A stretch of DNA of 64,000 nucleotides from Leptolinea sp. UBA4782 (GCA_002403095.1 DHHC01000005.1:49716-113715); one strand, 5' to 3'. Positions 8,726 through 16,975 are shown, counted from the stretch's first letter. A program made the numbers and translations. Notes: generated from the sequence alone by a model not told the origin.

Positions 8726-9295
8726 TTAGCGTGAAAAAATCTGGCTGGCTTCGGCCAGCAGCTGGTCCAGCCTTTTTTGCTGTTCCGGTTTCAGCGGCTG
8801 GCGGAAGTGAATTTCAATATCCGGACTGATCTCAACCCGGGTCCACTGGCTGGTGGAAGCAGGCTGTGAGGATGTTTGGCGTTGTGCAGGTGCAGGCGGG
8901 GGTGAGCCCAGGCGGTTTTCGTTGATGATCTGCTTGGCGTCCATCAGGGAAGTGATGTACTCCAGGGCGCTTTCGCCCGGCATTCTATCAGCTATTTCTG
9001 CCCTTTCGGGAATACTGGACAGGCGCGGGGACTCATTTGCCTGGTCGAGCAGCTTCTGCAGGTTTTCGCTGTCACCCGAATTGATCACCTTTTCGATCTC
9101 CCAGAGCGGCAAGCGCAAGTCTTTAAGCTTGCGGATCAGTTCAAGCCGTTCCAGATGTGCGCTGGTGTAATAGGCATACTTGCTCGAGCGGTCCGGTTCG
9201 GGCAGCAGCCCTTTTTCGGTGTAGTAGCGGATCGTTCGTACTGTAACCCCTGCTAAATCTGCCAGGTCCCCGATCAAATATCTCTTTTGCTTCAT
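8726..9295 (-). CDS. MerR-family transcriptional regulator
   Basis: 189-residue regulator. The N-terminal MerR winged helix is clear: YLIGDLADLAGVTVRTIRYY, then GLLPEP and YTSAHLERLELIRKLKDLRLPL. There is no Cys-based metal site. A long C-terminal part with a Pro/Ser/Gln-rich linker (near 130-150) probably senses a ligand or mediates dimerisation. Of two ATGs (9301 and 9295) the second has AGGA at proper distance. It is the first gene of an operon with the vWA protein and is preceded by a near-consensus promoter whose spacer is a palindrome (9323-9351), so it very likely controls its own operon. Confidence 0.92.
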   Translation of the reverse strand: MKQKRYLIGDLADLAGVTVRTIRYYTEKGLLPEPDRSSKYAYYTSAHLERLELIRKLKDLRLPLWEIEKVINSGDSENLQKLLDQANESPRLSSIPERAEIADRMPGESALEYITSLMDAKQIINENRLGSPPPAPAQRQTSSQPASTSQWTRVEISPDIEIHFRQPLKPEQQKRLDQLLAEASQIFSR

Positions 9296-9322
9296 AATCA
9301 TTTCCTCGTTTTCTCTATGTAC

Positions 9323-9351
9323 ATAATAGCACTATTACGTAATACTGTCAA
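9323..9351 (-). promoter_or_regulatory. Promoter with MerR-type operator in its spacer
   Basis: On the minus strand: TTGACA (9346-9351), a 17-bp spacer, then TATTAT (9323-9328). An 18-bp near-perfect dyad, CAGTATTAC/GTAATAGTG with one mismatch (9330-9347), fills the spacer and enters the -35 box. MerR proteins typically bind a dyad between -35 and -10, though usually over a 19-20-bp spacer. With a 17-bp spacer the promoter should already be strong, so repression by MerR is the simplest reading. The merR ATG lies about 28 bp after the -10. Confidence 0.75.
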
Positions 9352-9384
9352 TGATATTTGTAACCTCAGCCGGGTGATTAATGC

Positions 9385-9413
9385 AAAATTCCCGGGAGAA
9401 AACCGGGAATTTT
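9385..9413 (-). terminator. Terminator of the SDR gene
   Basis: AAAATTCCCGG-gagaaaa-CCGGGAATTTT, an 11-bp palindromic stem ending in T residues on either strand. It lies downstream of the SDR gene that ends at 9457, between it and the merR promoter. Confidence 0.7.
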
Positions 9414-9456
9414 TGGGTTTAGTTGGTTCAGAAATACTGGCCTTTGCAGCCTTGAT

Positions 9457-10341
9457 CTAACCCCCAAACCTGATCCTGCACAGGCTTTCCGAAAGCTCCC
9501 ACAACCGCCTGGCTTCGCTTTCGTTGCGGGCGTAGCGGCTGGGTTGGACCGGGACGCCATGCTTCCGGTAGGCCGATTCGCGGGTATTCACTTCCGGCGC
9601 TGCAGCCAGCCAGGCAACCTCTTTGCCGATTACGCCTGGATCAGCCCCTCCCTGGCTGCGCCTTTGCCAGATCCAGCGCACCAGCCCGTAGGTGCCTTTT
9701 AACCCGATACCGGTATTAACCAGACCCGGATCGGCTGCGATGGCCAGAATGCCATTTTTACCGAAGCGGCGGTTGAATTCATAGGTGAAGAGCACGTTTG
9801 CGAGCTTGCTTTGCTTGTATGCCAGCAGGGTGTTGTAATTCCTGCGGCACATCACATCCCTCCAGCACATACGCATCCCGCGGTGCGAATTGGAGCTGAC
9901 CGTCACTACCCGGCTTTCGGGGACGGCTGCCAGTTGAGGCAGGAGCAAGTGGGTCAGGTGAAAGGCTGCCAGGTGGTTGACGGCAAACTGCAGCTCGTAC
10001 CCGTCTTCCGTTACGGTGAAGCGGTTGGAAACAGTGCCGGCGTTGTTAATCAGAGCATGCAGCTGCCCGCTCGTTTCCGCCTGCAGGTATTTCTGGATCT
10101 GAAAGCCCAGGGTGCGGACATGGTTCTGTGCAGACAGGTCAGCCAGGAAGAAATGCAGGCGCGCTCCGGGGTTTTCTTGCCGGATGAGCCCGGCAGCCTG
10201 CTGGATATTGGCTTCAGACCTCCCCACCCCGATCACCAGCGCGCCGGCTTTTGCAAGAGCTGCAATAGCGCCCAACCCGATGCCGGAAGTGGCGCCGGTG
10301 ATAACGAATGCCATATTGTGAAGGTCATCTGGAAGGTCCAT
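9457..10341 (-). CDS. Short-chain dehydrogenase/reductase (retinol-dehydrogenase-like)
   Basis: 294-residue NAD(P)-dependent oxidoreductase of the SDR superfamily. The cofactor motif TGATSGIG is near residue 15, NNAGT near 100, the catalytic Ser in VVTVSSNSH and the Tyr/Lys in AYKQSKLAN. This layout and the longer C-terminus resemble retinol dehydrogenase-type SDRs, which act on lipophilic alcohols or aldehydes; the substrate is unknown. I chose ATG 10341 (GAGGGCGG directly upstream) over a TTG nine codons earlier. It is divergent from a second SDR gene, with a shared regulatory region holding a TetR-like dyad. Confidence 0.88.
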   Translation of the reverse strand: MDLPDDLHNMAFVITGATSGIGLGAIAALAKAGALVIGVGRSEANIQQAAGLIRQENPGARLHFFLADLSAQNHVRTLGFQIQKYLQAETSGQLHALINNAGTVSNRFTVTEDGYELQFAVNHLAAFHLTHLLLPQLAAVPESRVVTVSSNSHRGMRMCWRDVMCRRNYNTLLAYKQSKLANVLFTYEFNRRFGKNGILAIAADPGLVNTGIGLKGTYGLVRWIWQRRSQGGADPGVIGKEVAWLAAAPEVNTRESAYRKHGVPVQPSRYARNESEARRLWELSESLCRIRFGG

Positions 10342-10362
10342 GCCGCCCTCGCTTTTTGAATT

Positions 10363-10413
10363 AACCAAATGATTACATCTTATGACATAACCAGATGATT
10401 GACAAATCTGTCA
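10363..10413. promoter_or_regulatory. Divergent regulatory region: direct repeat and TetR-like dyad
   Basis: Two near-identical 12-mers, AACCAAATGATT (10363-10374) and AACCAGATGATT (10389-10400), are followed by the perfect dyad TGACA-AATC-TGTCA (10400-10413). The dyad overlaps TTGACA (10399-10404), which pairs with TATCAT 16 bp later as a likely promoter for the + strand SDR. TetR operators are often short dyads of this kind, and a TetR gene lies two genes downstream. Binding is inferred. Confidence 0.5.
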
Positions 10414-10461
10414 TTTATAATATCATCTTCTGTTAGTGTACACAAAAAAGAGGAATAATAC

Positions 10462-11286
10462 ATGCCAGGTTATGTCATGATTACAGGCGCATCCGGCGGG
10501 TTTGGCAGGGTGCTGGCCGCAGAATGTGCTTCCCGCGGCTGGGACCTGTTCCTGACGGACATAGACCTTGCCGGGGTTGAACCACTGGCGGTTGAACTGT
10601 CTGCCAGGTACGGGGTTGCCGCACAATCCTTCGCCTGCGACCTGACCGATCCTGCTTCACGTGCGGCGCTCTGGGATTTCGTGCGCAGCCAGGCCCTGCA
10701 GTTTCATATGCTCATCAATGTTGCCGGTGTGGAATACGAAGGTCCTTTTGCAGAACGCACGCTGAGCCAGCTGCGCACGATGGTGCGGCTGCATGTTGAG
10801 GCTGTAGCTGAAAATACGCATTCAATCCTGGCATTCCGCCACCCATCCGCCGTGCTGCGGGTGATCAATATCAGCAGTTTGGCCGGGTTCAATCCGATGC
10901 CCATGAAAGCGGTCTATTCAGCCACCAAGCGGTTTATCATTCAGTTTACCCTGGCGCTGCGTGAAGAGTTTCCCAAAGAGCAGGTAACTTTTACAGCGGT
11001 TGCACCGGCAGGCATGCCAACCTCTGAGCGGGCGATAAAGGGCATCAAAGCCCAGGGCTTGCTGGGCAAGCTGACCGCGCTGGAAGCGAAAGAGGTTGCC
11101 CGGTGTTCGATCGACTATGCCCTGTCCGGGAGGGCAGTGTACATTCCCGGTGCGATCAATCGGGTGGTAAAATTCCTGACCGGCCTGCTGCCAGATACCC
11201 TGATGGCAAAGCTGATCGGCTGGCGCTGGAAGCTGGCTTACCAAAAGCGTGAAAAAGAAGGTGATACCGCCGGGGTGATAAAATAA
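10462..11286 (+). CDS. Short-chain dehydrogenase/reductase
   Basis: 274-residue SDR with TGASGGFG (residues 8-15), NVAGVEYEG in the NNAG position, the catalytic Ser in INISSLAG and YSATK (Tyr/Lys). The C-terminal 60 residues are hydrophobic and basic (FLTGLLPDTLMAKLIGWRW) and may touch the membrane, as in SDRs acting on acyl chains or sterol-like substrates. RBS AGAGGAAT precedes the ATG. It is followed at 34 bp by a TetR regulator on the same strand. It is divergent from another SDR, and both may be under TetR control. Confidence 0.88.
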   Translation: MPGYVMITGASGGFGRVLAAECASRGWDLFLTDIDLAGVEPLAVELSARYGVAAQSFACDLTDPASRAALWDFVRSQALQFHMLINVAGVEYEGPFAERTLSQLRTMVRLHVEAVAENTHSILAFRHPSAVLRVINISSLAGFNPMPMKAVYSATKRFIIQFTLALREEFPKEQVTFTAVAPAGMPTSERAIKGIKAQGLLGKLTALEAKEVARCSIDYALSGRAVYIPGAINRVVKFLTGLLPDTLMAKLIGWRWKLAYQKREKEGDTAGVIK

Positions 11287-11320
11287 GAACCGCAGAATAA
11301 AACACAGAAACGAGAAGCAC

Positions 11321-11908
11321 ATGAGCCAGACAACTACACGTGAGTACATCTTGATCGCCGCCATTACTGCCATTGAAAAGTATGGTGTGCAGCATGTGAC
11401 CACACGCCGGATTGCAGAAGAAGCCGGGGTGAACAACGCTGCTTTGCACTACTATTACGGAACCAAAGAGAACCTGGTTGAACAGGCGCTGGCCATGATC
11501 CTGCAGCGCATGCTGGATGATTCCGCAGTCATCTTCTCAGAACATGCTGGCTACCCCGAACGCCTGGGCGCCCTATTCCAGTACCTGTGTGATGTCTTGA
11601 TCAAATACCCCAACCTGGTGCGCGCCCATTTGAGCGGCCCGCTGATGGAGAAAGATCCAGGCAGCCCATTCCTCAATATGCTCGATACCTGGTTTGAGCG
11701 CTCCTGTGCTGACTTTGAGAACACCCTTTCTGACGAGGTGCACGCCAACCTGCGGATGGCCTTCCAGGCAGCTGTATCCGCGTTGCTGGTTGCCGGACTG
11801 CTGCCGCCTAAAAGCGGGGTAAATGCCACGGTTGATCTACACGATGACGCTGACCGGGCAGCCTTAACCGGGATTCTGGTGGATATGGTGGTAAGCCAAC
11901 TGGGTTAA
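11321..11908 (+). CDS. TetR-family transcriptional regulator
   Basis: 195-residue regulator. The N-terminal TetR helix-turn-helix is clear: IEKYGVQHVTTRRIAEEAGV followed by ALHYYYGTKENL (about residues 16-50). The C-terminal helical part would bind a small ligand. It is co-directional with, and probably co-transcribed with, the SDR gene just upstream. The TGACA-AATC-TGTCA dyad at 10400 is a plausible operator. It probably represses the SDR pair until a lipophilic inducer binds; this is inference. Confidence 0.92.
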   Translation: MSQTTTREYILIAAITAIEKYGVQHVTTRRIAEEAGVNNAALHYYYGTKENLVEQALAMILQRMLDDSAVIFSEHAGYPERLGALFQYLCDVLIKYPNLVRAHLSGPLMEKDPGSPFLNMLDTWFERSCADFENTLSDEVHANLRMAFQAAVSALLVAGLLPPKSGVNATVDLHDDADRAALTGILVDMVVSQLG

Positions 11909-11967
11909 AATTGCCCCCAAAAAAGCCTTGACAATTACAAAAAACATTAAAAAAACCTTTGATTTTG

Positions 11968-11976
11968 TGATATAAT
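11968..11976 (+). promoter_or_regulatory. Extended -10 promoter of the cold-shock operon
   Basis: TGA-TATAAT is an extended -10 box, in a T- and A-rich stretch with no good -35. Transcription would start near 11983, giving an untranslated leader of about 87 bases before the RRM gene. Confidence 0.55.
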
Positions 11977-12010
11977 ACTCGCCTGTCAAGAGTGGGCTAG
12001 TGTGCGTTCG

Positions 12011-12048
12011 CCGCCAGTTAAGCTGATGGCGGTGATTTATTTTTCACC
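12011..12048 (+). promoter_or_regulatory. Structured leader of the cold-shock operon with competing stems
   Basis: CCGCCA (12011-12016) can pair with TGGCGG (12027-12032). GGTGA (12031-12035) can pair with TCACC (12044-12048). The two stems share bases 12031-12032 and so compete. Leaders of cold-shock mRNAs (cspA) are known to refold with temperature. A switch of that kind is inferred here from position and pairing only. Confidence 0.4.
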
Positions 12049-12069
12049 AGTGCTGCTGAAAAGGAAAAA

Positions 12070-12441
12070 ATGGAAGTTAAATTATATGTCGGCAATTTAT
12101 CATACTCAACTACTGAGGATGAATTGCGTACCCTGTTCTCTCAATCGGGTACGGTAACGGATGTAGCGATCATTAAGGACCGCGATTCTGGAAGGTCGAA
12201 GGGCTTTGCGTTTGTAACCATGGCCTCTCAGGCAGAAGCAGAACAGGCGATTAAGGCGCTCAATGGCACCAGTGTTGGTGAACGTGAACTCAAGGTCAAC
12301 CCTGCCCGCCCGCGCGAAGAAGGCGCTGGACGCGGCAGTTTTAGCCCTCGCAGCGGTGGCGGCTTCGGCGGCGGCCGCTCTCAGGGTGGTTTTGGCGGAC
12401 AGCGCAACCGTAACAGCGGTGGCGGATCACGCCGATATTAG
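12070..12441 (+). CDS. RRM-domain RNA-binding protein with glycine-rich tail
   Basis: 123 residues. One RNA-recognition motif covers residues 3-80, with RNP2 LYVGNL and RNP1 KGFAFVTM, followed by a Gly/Arg/Ser-rich tail (about 85-123). Such proteins (Rbp type, best known in cyanobacteria) bind single-stranded RNA and are often cold-induced. Here the gene is 29 bp upstream of a cold-shock protein gene, they share one promoter and terminator, and the leader is structured. A joint role in RNA unfolding at low temperature is inferred. The ATG at 12070 follows AAAAGGAAAAA. Confidence 0.95.
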   Translation: MEVKLYVGNLSYSTTEDELRTLFSQSGTVTDVAIIKDRDSGRSKGFAFVTMASQAEAEQAIKALNGTSVGERELKVNPARPREEGAGRGSFSPRSGGGFGGGRSQGGFGGQRNRNSGGGSRRY

Positions 12442-12470
12442 ATCAAAGAAAGAAGAATGGAGTAATAGAA

Positions 12471-12680
12471 ATGTCAGATCGTGTTCGTGGTACAGTAAAG
12501 TGGTTTAACAACAGCAAGGGCTATGGCTTCCTCGCCCCCGAGAATGGCAACGATGTGTTCGTTCACTTCAGCGCCATCACCGGTGATGGATACCGCACAC
12601 TCGAAGAAGGCCAGACAGTCGAGTTCTCGATTGAACAGGGCCCCAAGGGTCAGCAAGCCGCAAACGTAGTAGTGCTCTAG
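12471..12680 (+). CDS. Cold-shock protein (CspA family)
   Basis: 69-residue single cold-shock domain, the usual family length. RNP1 KGYGFLAP and RNP2 VFVHFSAI are intact, with the GTVKWFN opening. It binds single-stranded nucleic acid and melts RNA structure. It is the second gene of a two-gene operon with the RRM protein and ends 16 bp before a strong terminator. Confidence 0.97.
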   Translation: MSDRVRGTVKWFNNSKGYGFLAPENGNDVFVHFSAITGDGYRTLEEGQTVEFSIEQGPKGQQAANVVVL

Positions 12681-12696
12681 ACCCGTTACGAAACCG

Positions 12697-12726
12697 AACT
12701 CCCGCTGTGAAGCGGGAGTTTTTTAT
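12697..12726 (+). terminator. Terminator of the RRM-csp operon
   Basis: AACTCCCGC-tgtgaa-GCGGGAGTT followed by a run of T, 16 bp after the csp stop codon. pepF ends 30 bp further on the other strand. Confidence 0.9.
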
Positions 12727-12754
12727 TTAACCTTACTGTATGAATTTCTTCCAT

Positions 12755-14563
12755 TTATCCCAGGAGAAGTTCTTCCAGCTGGGTGATGTACCCGTCCAGG
12801 TCGCGGAATGCCTGGTGCACCGGTTCGGGGGTGGAAAGGTCCACGCCAGCCAGCTTGAGGGCATCCAGCGGGTATAACGAACCGCCAGCCTTCAGGAAGG
12901 ACTGGTAATTGTCAACTGCACCGGGTTTACCCTTCAGCACCCCTGCTGCAAGCGAATGCGCCCCGGCAATACCGGTTGTGTACTGGTAATTGTAGAAGTT
13001 GCTGTAAAGATGGGTGGAGAACTGCGACCAAAGGCAGCCGTCCCTTTCTTCATCCACTATTACACCCTTGCCATACCCCATCTGCAGGTTCCTGGCCATG
13101 ACCTTGTTCATATCCTCAGCAGTTGGTGATTCGCCGCGCTCGATGCGGGTATGAAACTCCAGGTCGAACTGGGCTAGCATCGGCATGGTGAAGAAGTAAC
13201 GGTAAAAATTCGACATGGCTTCTTCCAGCACCGCCAGCCGGATGGCACGGTCTGGTTTGGTTTTAAGCATGTAATCGCGCACCAGCGCCTGGTGGAAGTT
13301 GGATGCCACTTCAGCAGCAAACAAGCCGTAATGCGAATAGATCCACGGCTGGGTTTGCCCGGTGTAGTATGAATGCATCGAATGGCCCAGTTCGTGCACC
13401 AGTGTGCTCATGCTATAAATGCTGTTGTCGTAGCTCATCATGATAAAAGGTTGGCTTCCCTTAACGCCGTAAGAGAAAGCCCCAAAGCGCTTGCCTTTGT
13501 TCATAGCCCGGTCAACCCAGCGGTGCACTGTCGCGCCTTGCCGCACGGTCTTCACATACTCCCCGCCCATCGGTGCCAGGCCTTCGCAGATCCACTCCAC
13601 AGCCTGCGTGAAGGGAATATCCACCTGGGTATCGCTCAGGGCAGCGTATGTGTCATAGACATGCAGTTTATTCAAACCCATCACCTTGCGCCGCAGCTCC
13701 CAGTAGCGGTGCCAGACCGGCACATTGGCTTTAAAGGCTTCGATCACATTGTGGAAAACTTCAACCGACAGGGTGGCGTTATCCAGGGTTGCTTCAACAG
13801 AAGTCTGGTACCCGCGTGCTTGTGCGAAAAAGGCATCCTGCTTGTAGCCGGCTGTCAGGCTGTTGGCCATGGTGTGCTTGTAAGCCAGGTGCCCCTCAGC
13901 GTAGCTCTTCCAACCGTTGCGGCGCAGCTTGCGGTCGGTTGAGCCGTTCAATTCGCGCATCTTGCTGTGGGTTACTTCGTGTTTTATTCCCTGGCTGTCA
14001 ACCGCTGGTTTGAATTGCAGATCGGCATTCACGAGGATCCCGTGGGTCTGGGCTGCAGTGTGGAATGGATCCGCTACCTGGCTGAACAGGGCTTCCACTT
14101 CTTGTGAGCGGATGTGGGCGGCTTTGCGCTCCAGCTTGGCGAAGTAGTGTGCATACGAATTCAAACCGGGATATTCCTCCATCCAGGATTTGATCTTCTC
14201 AAAACCGATGGCCATCACCTCTGGTTCTTCGAATGCCAGGGCAGCAGTCGCACGCGAGGCCAATCCCCCAGACCGCCCGGCCATGGCGGCGCTTTCGGGG
14301 TTGGTGGTATCTACCGAGTAATTCAGCTGGGCGTACTGGAAGACCTTGAGCAGCTTTTGCTCGGCTGCCTGCAGCTCCTCCAGCCAGGTTTGCAGTATTT
14401 TGGGGCTTTCGCCCAGGCGGCCTTCAAAACGTTTCTTCAGTTCTGGCGCCAGCTGATCAACTTCTTGAAACGCAGCTTCCCAGGCTTCTTTCGTGGCAAA
14501 AATAGATTCCAGGTTCCATGTCTCTTCGACGGGGACATCTTGGCGGGCAGGTATGTTTGGCAT
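12755..14563 (-). CDS. pepF: Oligoendopeptidase F (M3 metallopeptidase)
   Basis: 602-residue cytoplasmic zinc oligopeptidase of the M3B family, the usual length. The zinc-binding site is HELGHSMHSYY (near residue 395), with the downstream Glu ligand region EVASNFHQAL. PepF cuts peptides of roughly 7-17 residues and takes part in peptide recycling. The ATG at 14563 has GAGGAAAA upstream. Both neighbours are unrelated: the csp operon converges on it, and the VOC gene lies 145 bp upstream on the same strand. Confidence 0.95.
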   Translation of the reverse strand: MPNIPARQDVPVEETWNLESIFATKEAWEAAFQEVDQLAPELKKRFEGRLGESPKILQTWLEELQAAEQKLLKVFQYAQLNYSVDTTNPESAAMAGRSGGLASRATAALAFEEPEVMAIGFEKIKSWMEEYPGLNSYAHYFAKLERKAAHIRSQEVEALFSQVADPFHTAAQTHGILVNADLQFKPAVDSQGIKHEVTHSKMRELNGSTDRKLRRNGWKSYAEGHLAYKHTMANSLTAGYKQDAFFAQARGYQTSVEATLDNATLSVEVFHNVIEAFKANVPVWHRYWELRRKVMGLNKLHVYDTYAALSDTQVDIPFTQAVEWICEGLAPMGGEYVKTVRQGATVHRWVDRAMNKGKRFGAFSYGVKGSQPFIMMSYDNSIYSMSTLVHELGHSMHSYYTGQTQPWIYSHYGLFAAEVASNFHQALVRDYMLKTKPDRAIRLAVLEEAMSNFYRYFFTMPMLAQFDLEFHTRIERGESPTAEDMNKVMARNLQMGYGKGVIVDEERDGCLWSQFSTHLYSNFYNYQYTTGIAGAHSLAAGVLKGKPGAVDNYQSFLKAGGSLYPLDALKLAGVDLSTPEPVHQAFRDLDGYITQLEELLLG

Positions 14564-14708
14564 ATTTTTCCTCTAATTTTGTTTTGGTCCTGGGTATTAT
14601 AGCCCTAAATAATACAGGTTCATAAAGAAGAATTCAAGCACCTGTGTAACAAACCAATGCACCAGATTATTTGTTGTTCCAATAGCGGAGATCAATTTCA
14701 GACCGGGG

Positions 14709-15389
14709 TTACTCTGCCTGGATGCTGACTCCTGAATCTATCAGTTGGAGGTGAAAGCGCTTCTGATTATTCTCAAACCGGATCTCCAGCGGCGACGGCT
14801 CTGCGCTGATGCCGGTCCTGGGGTACCATTCCCGGCCTTGCTGTACGACGATCAGCAGCCCGTTTTCATCCCCTATGGCAGTGAAGGTGTCGGTTTCTCC
14901 CCGGTACGGCTGTAAACCGGCTGCCCGGCGCAGCAGCACAACCGTTCCGGGTACATCTGGAACCGGCACGCCGATCTCGCTAACTGAAAGAATATGATCT
15001 GCCGAGAACTTGGCAGCCTGCGCAAGCGGCAGCATGTCGCGGGCGATCAACTCGCCGATATTGCCAGCCGGGTCGATGAAGTACATCCCCAGGGCGTTCC
15101 AGTTGGAAAAATCGAATTCCACCTGGCCTTCTTTGCCGCGGACCAGGGCTGTCCGTTCTGCCAGCCAGGTTTTAGCTTCCTGAAAGAGGTTGGGGGGAAT
15201 ATTGAAGGCAAAGTGATGCTTTGGCAGCGTGCCGTCATTTGCTGTGCTAAAAGCCAGGCGGGTGGGGCCAGCCTGGAGGGTGAAGGATTGGCTATCGCTT
15301 TCCACAAGCTTCAGGCCAAAGACATTGGTATAGAACTCCCGCATGGAGTCGATATTCGTAGATGGCAGGGTAAGAGAATGGATTTTCAT
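14709..15389 (-). CDS. VOC-superfamily (glyoxalase-like) protein
   Basis: 226 residues with two beta-alpha-beta-beta-beta modules of the vicinal oxygen chelate fold. The first starts MKIHSLTLPSTNIDSMREFY and ends YFIDPAGNIGELI, which is the usual glyoxalase/dioxygenase pattern. The second (from SVSEIGVPVPDVPG) is weaker. VOC proteins bind a metal and act as lyases, dioxygenases or antibiotic-binding proteins; no substrate can be assigned. A TATAAT lies only 7 bases before the ATG on the minus strand and overlaps the -35 of the divergent ATP-grasp promoter. Confidence 0.8.
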   Translation of the reverse strand: MKIHSLTLPSTNIDSMREFYTNVFGLKLVESDSQSFTLQAGPTRLAFSTANDGTLPKHHFAFNIPPNLFQEAKTWLAERTALVRGKEGQVEFDFSNWNALGMYFIDPAGNIGELIARDMLPLAQAAKFSADHILSVSEIGVPVPDVPGTVVLLRRAAGLQPYRGETDTFTAIGDENGLLIVVQQGREWYPRTGISAEPSPLEIRFENNQKRFHLQLIDSGVSIQAE

Positions 15390-15390
15390 G

Positions 15391-15418
15391 TTGCGATTAT
15401 ATCAAATTGGAGTACAAT
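15391..15418 (+). promoter_or_regulatory. Promoter of the ATP-grasp/GNAT operon, overlapping the VOC promoter
   Basis: TTGCGA (15391-15396), a 16-bp spacer, TACAAT (15413-15418). The -10 is inside the dyad GGAG-TACAATG-CTCC. On the minus strand TATAAT (15396-15401) faces the VOC gene and overlaps the -35, so the two divergent genes probably compete for polymerase. Confidence 0.55.
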
Positions 15419-15453
15419 GCTCCATTAATTATGCGAACACCGAGGGATGCTGG

Positions 15454-16473
15454 ATGCAAGTTGTCATAGTGTACAACCGCGACCTGGTTCCAGAATATGG
15501 AGACCAGCTAGACCTTGTCGCCATCCAGGATACCGAGCATACTGCCGCATCTATAAATGCTGCACTTCAAGAGCTGGGCCACTCCGTTCACCTGATCCCG
15601 GTCAGCGAATCGCTGGAGGAATTGCAGTTCAAGCTGTCACCGTTTTCACCACCCAGTACGTTTGTTTTCCATAACTGCGACGGGTTCCAGGGCAGGTCGA
15701 TGGGCGGGGCAGACCTGGTGGAAGAGATTGAGCGCCTGGGGTTTGCCCATACCGGCTCCACGGCTGCTGCGATTCGCAACACCACCGATAAAGGGATCAC
15801 CAAACAGCTGTTGCAGCAAGCCGGTATCCCCACGCCAGTCTTCCAGATCTGCCGGGATCAGGGTGCGGAGATTTCGGTTCCCTTTCCCGTTATCGTTAAG
15901 CCGGTAGCTGAAGATGCCAGCCTGGGGATTACCTTGGGTTCTGTCGCCCGCACTCCCGATGCCGTTCCCGCACTGGTGCAGCACATCCTGGATACGTACC
16001 ACCAGCCCGCCCTGGTGGAGGAATTCATTGTCGGCAGGGAGTTGATCTGCGCCCTGCTTGGAAATGGACCGGACACCCGCCTGCTGCCCGTCTCAGAGAT
16101 CGATTACAGCCCAGTCAAAAACCCGCTCGAACAGCTGCTGACGTATGAATCCAAATGGGTCGAGGGCACCCTGTATTTTGACCAGGTTATCTCACACTGC
16201 CCGGCTGCGTTAACCGCTGATGAACAGGCAGCGGTTGAAAGTGCCGTAATACAGGCATTTAATGTGCTCGGTATGCGCGATTTTTGCCGGATTGATTTGC
16301 GCTTGAAAAGTGGTATACCATATATACTGGATGTGAATGACCTGCCCGACCTTGCGCCAGCCTCCGGGTTTGCCCGCACCGCCGCGACAGCCGGTTATGC
16401 ATATCCCGCTATTTTAGATACGATACTGAATATTGCGTTAACCAGGGAAGGTTGGCATGGAGCCAGAGATTGA
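15454..16473 (+). CDS. ATP-grasp ligase (D-alanine-D-alanine ligase-like)
   Basis: 339 residues with ATP-grasp architecture. There is an N-terminal pre-ATP-grasp domain (VVIVYNRDLVPE), then DKGITKQLLQQAGIPTP, FPVIVKPVAEDASLGI (the nucleotide-binding lysine loop), the acidic VEEFIVGRELICAL, and a C-terminal metal site RIDLR...YILDVNDLPDL. D-Ala-D-Ala ligases show the same order, but the residues are divergent enough that another peptide or amino-acid ligase is likely. ATG 15454 has GAGGG seven bases upstream and starts the domain; earlier in-frame codons overlap the VOC promoter. The GNAT gene overlaps its end by 17 bp. Confidence 0.82.
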   Translation: MQVVIVYNRDLVPEYGDQLDLVAIQDTEHTAASINAALQELGHSVHLIPVSESLEELQFKLSPFSPPSTFVFHNCDGFQGRSMGGADLVEEIERLGFAHTGSTAAAIRNTTDKGITKQLLQQAGIPTPVFQICRDQGAEISVPFPVIVKPVAEDASLGITLGSVARTPDAVPALVQHILDTYHQPALVEEFIVGRELICALLGNGPDTRLLPVSEIDYSPVKNPLEQLLTYESKWVEGTLYFDQVISHCPAALTADEQAAVESAVIQAFNVLGMRDFCRIDLRLKSGIPYILDVNDLPDLAPASGFARTAATAGYAYPAILDTILNIALTREGWHGARD

Positions 16474-16975
16474 GATACATATTCCATCCGTTTTGGATGG
16501 GCAAGACATTGTAAGAGTTGCGGGGAGTACTCCGCTTTTTACCGCAGAAGAAGTGGGGACAGTCAAAGAGATCTGGCAGGAATATATTCAGCAGGATGAC
16601 GAAGAAGATCCATATTTATTCTTAGCAGCATACCATGAAGGGCAGCTGGTTGGTTTTACCTGTTTTGGTCACCGCTCACTGACCCAAAGCACTTACTTGC
16701 TGTACTGGATTGCTGTGGAAAACTCGCTGAGGAATATGGGCATCGGGAGGAAGCTCCTGAATGACACCGAGCAAATTGTAAAACGGATGGGTGGCACGCA
16801 GATCGTGATCGAGACCTCGGATGAGCCGACTTACGAACCGACCCGGAAATTTTACACCCGCCTGGGGTATACTGAAGCTGGAGCGATCCCGGATTTCTAC
16901 AAGGCAGGCGAGGGCCTGGTGATCTACTTTAAAGACCTGAACGGGCTGAACATAAAGAATTTATCCACCCCTTGA
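16457..16975 (+). CDS. GNAT-family N-acetyltransferase
   Basis: 172 residues with the GNAT acetyl-CoA site: LLYWIAVENSLRNMGIGRKL (motif A, R/Q-x-x-G-x-G as RNMGIG, near residue 95) and FYTRLGYTEAG (motif B). It begins 17 bp inside the ATP-grasp gene, so the two are translationally coupled. This suggests one pathway: the ligase makes or consumes an amine that this enzyme acetylates. Substrate unknown. Its stop codon lies inside the -35 box of the next gene's promoter. Confidence 0.87.
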   Translation: MEPEIEIHIPSVLDGQDIVRVAGSTPLFTAEEVGTVKEIWQEYIQQDDEEDPYLFLAAYHEGQLVGFTCFGHRSLTQSTYLLYWIAVENSLRNMGIGRKLLNDTEQIVKRMGGTQIVIETSDEPTYEPTRKFYTRLGYTEAGAIPDFYKAGEGLVIYFKDLNGLNIKNLSTP

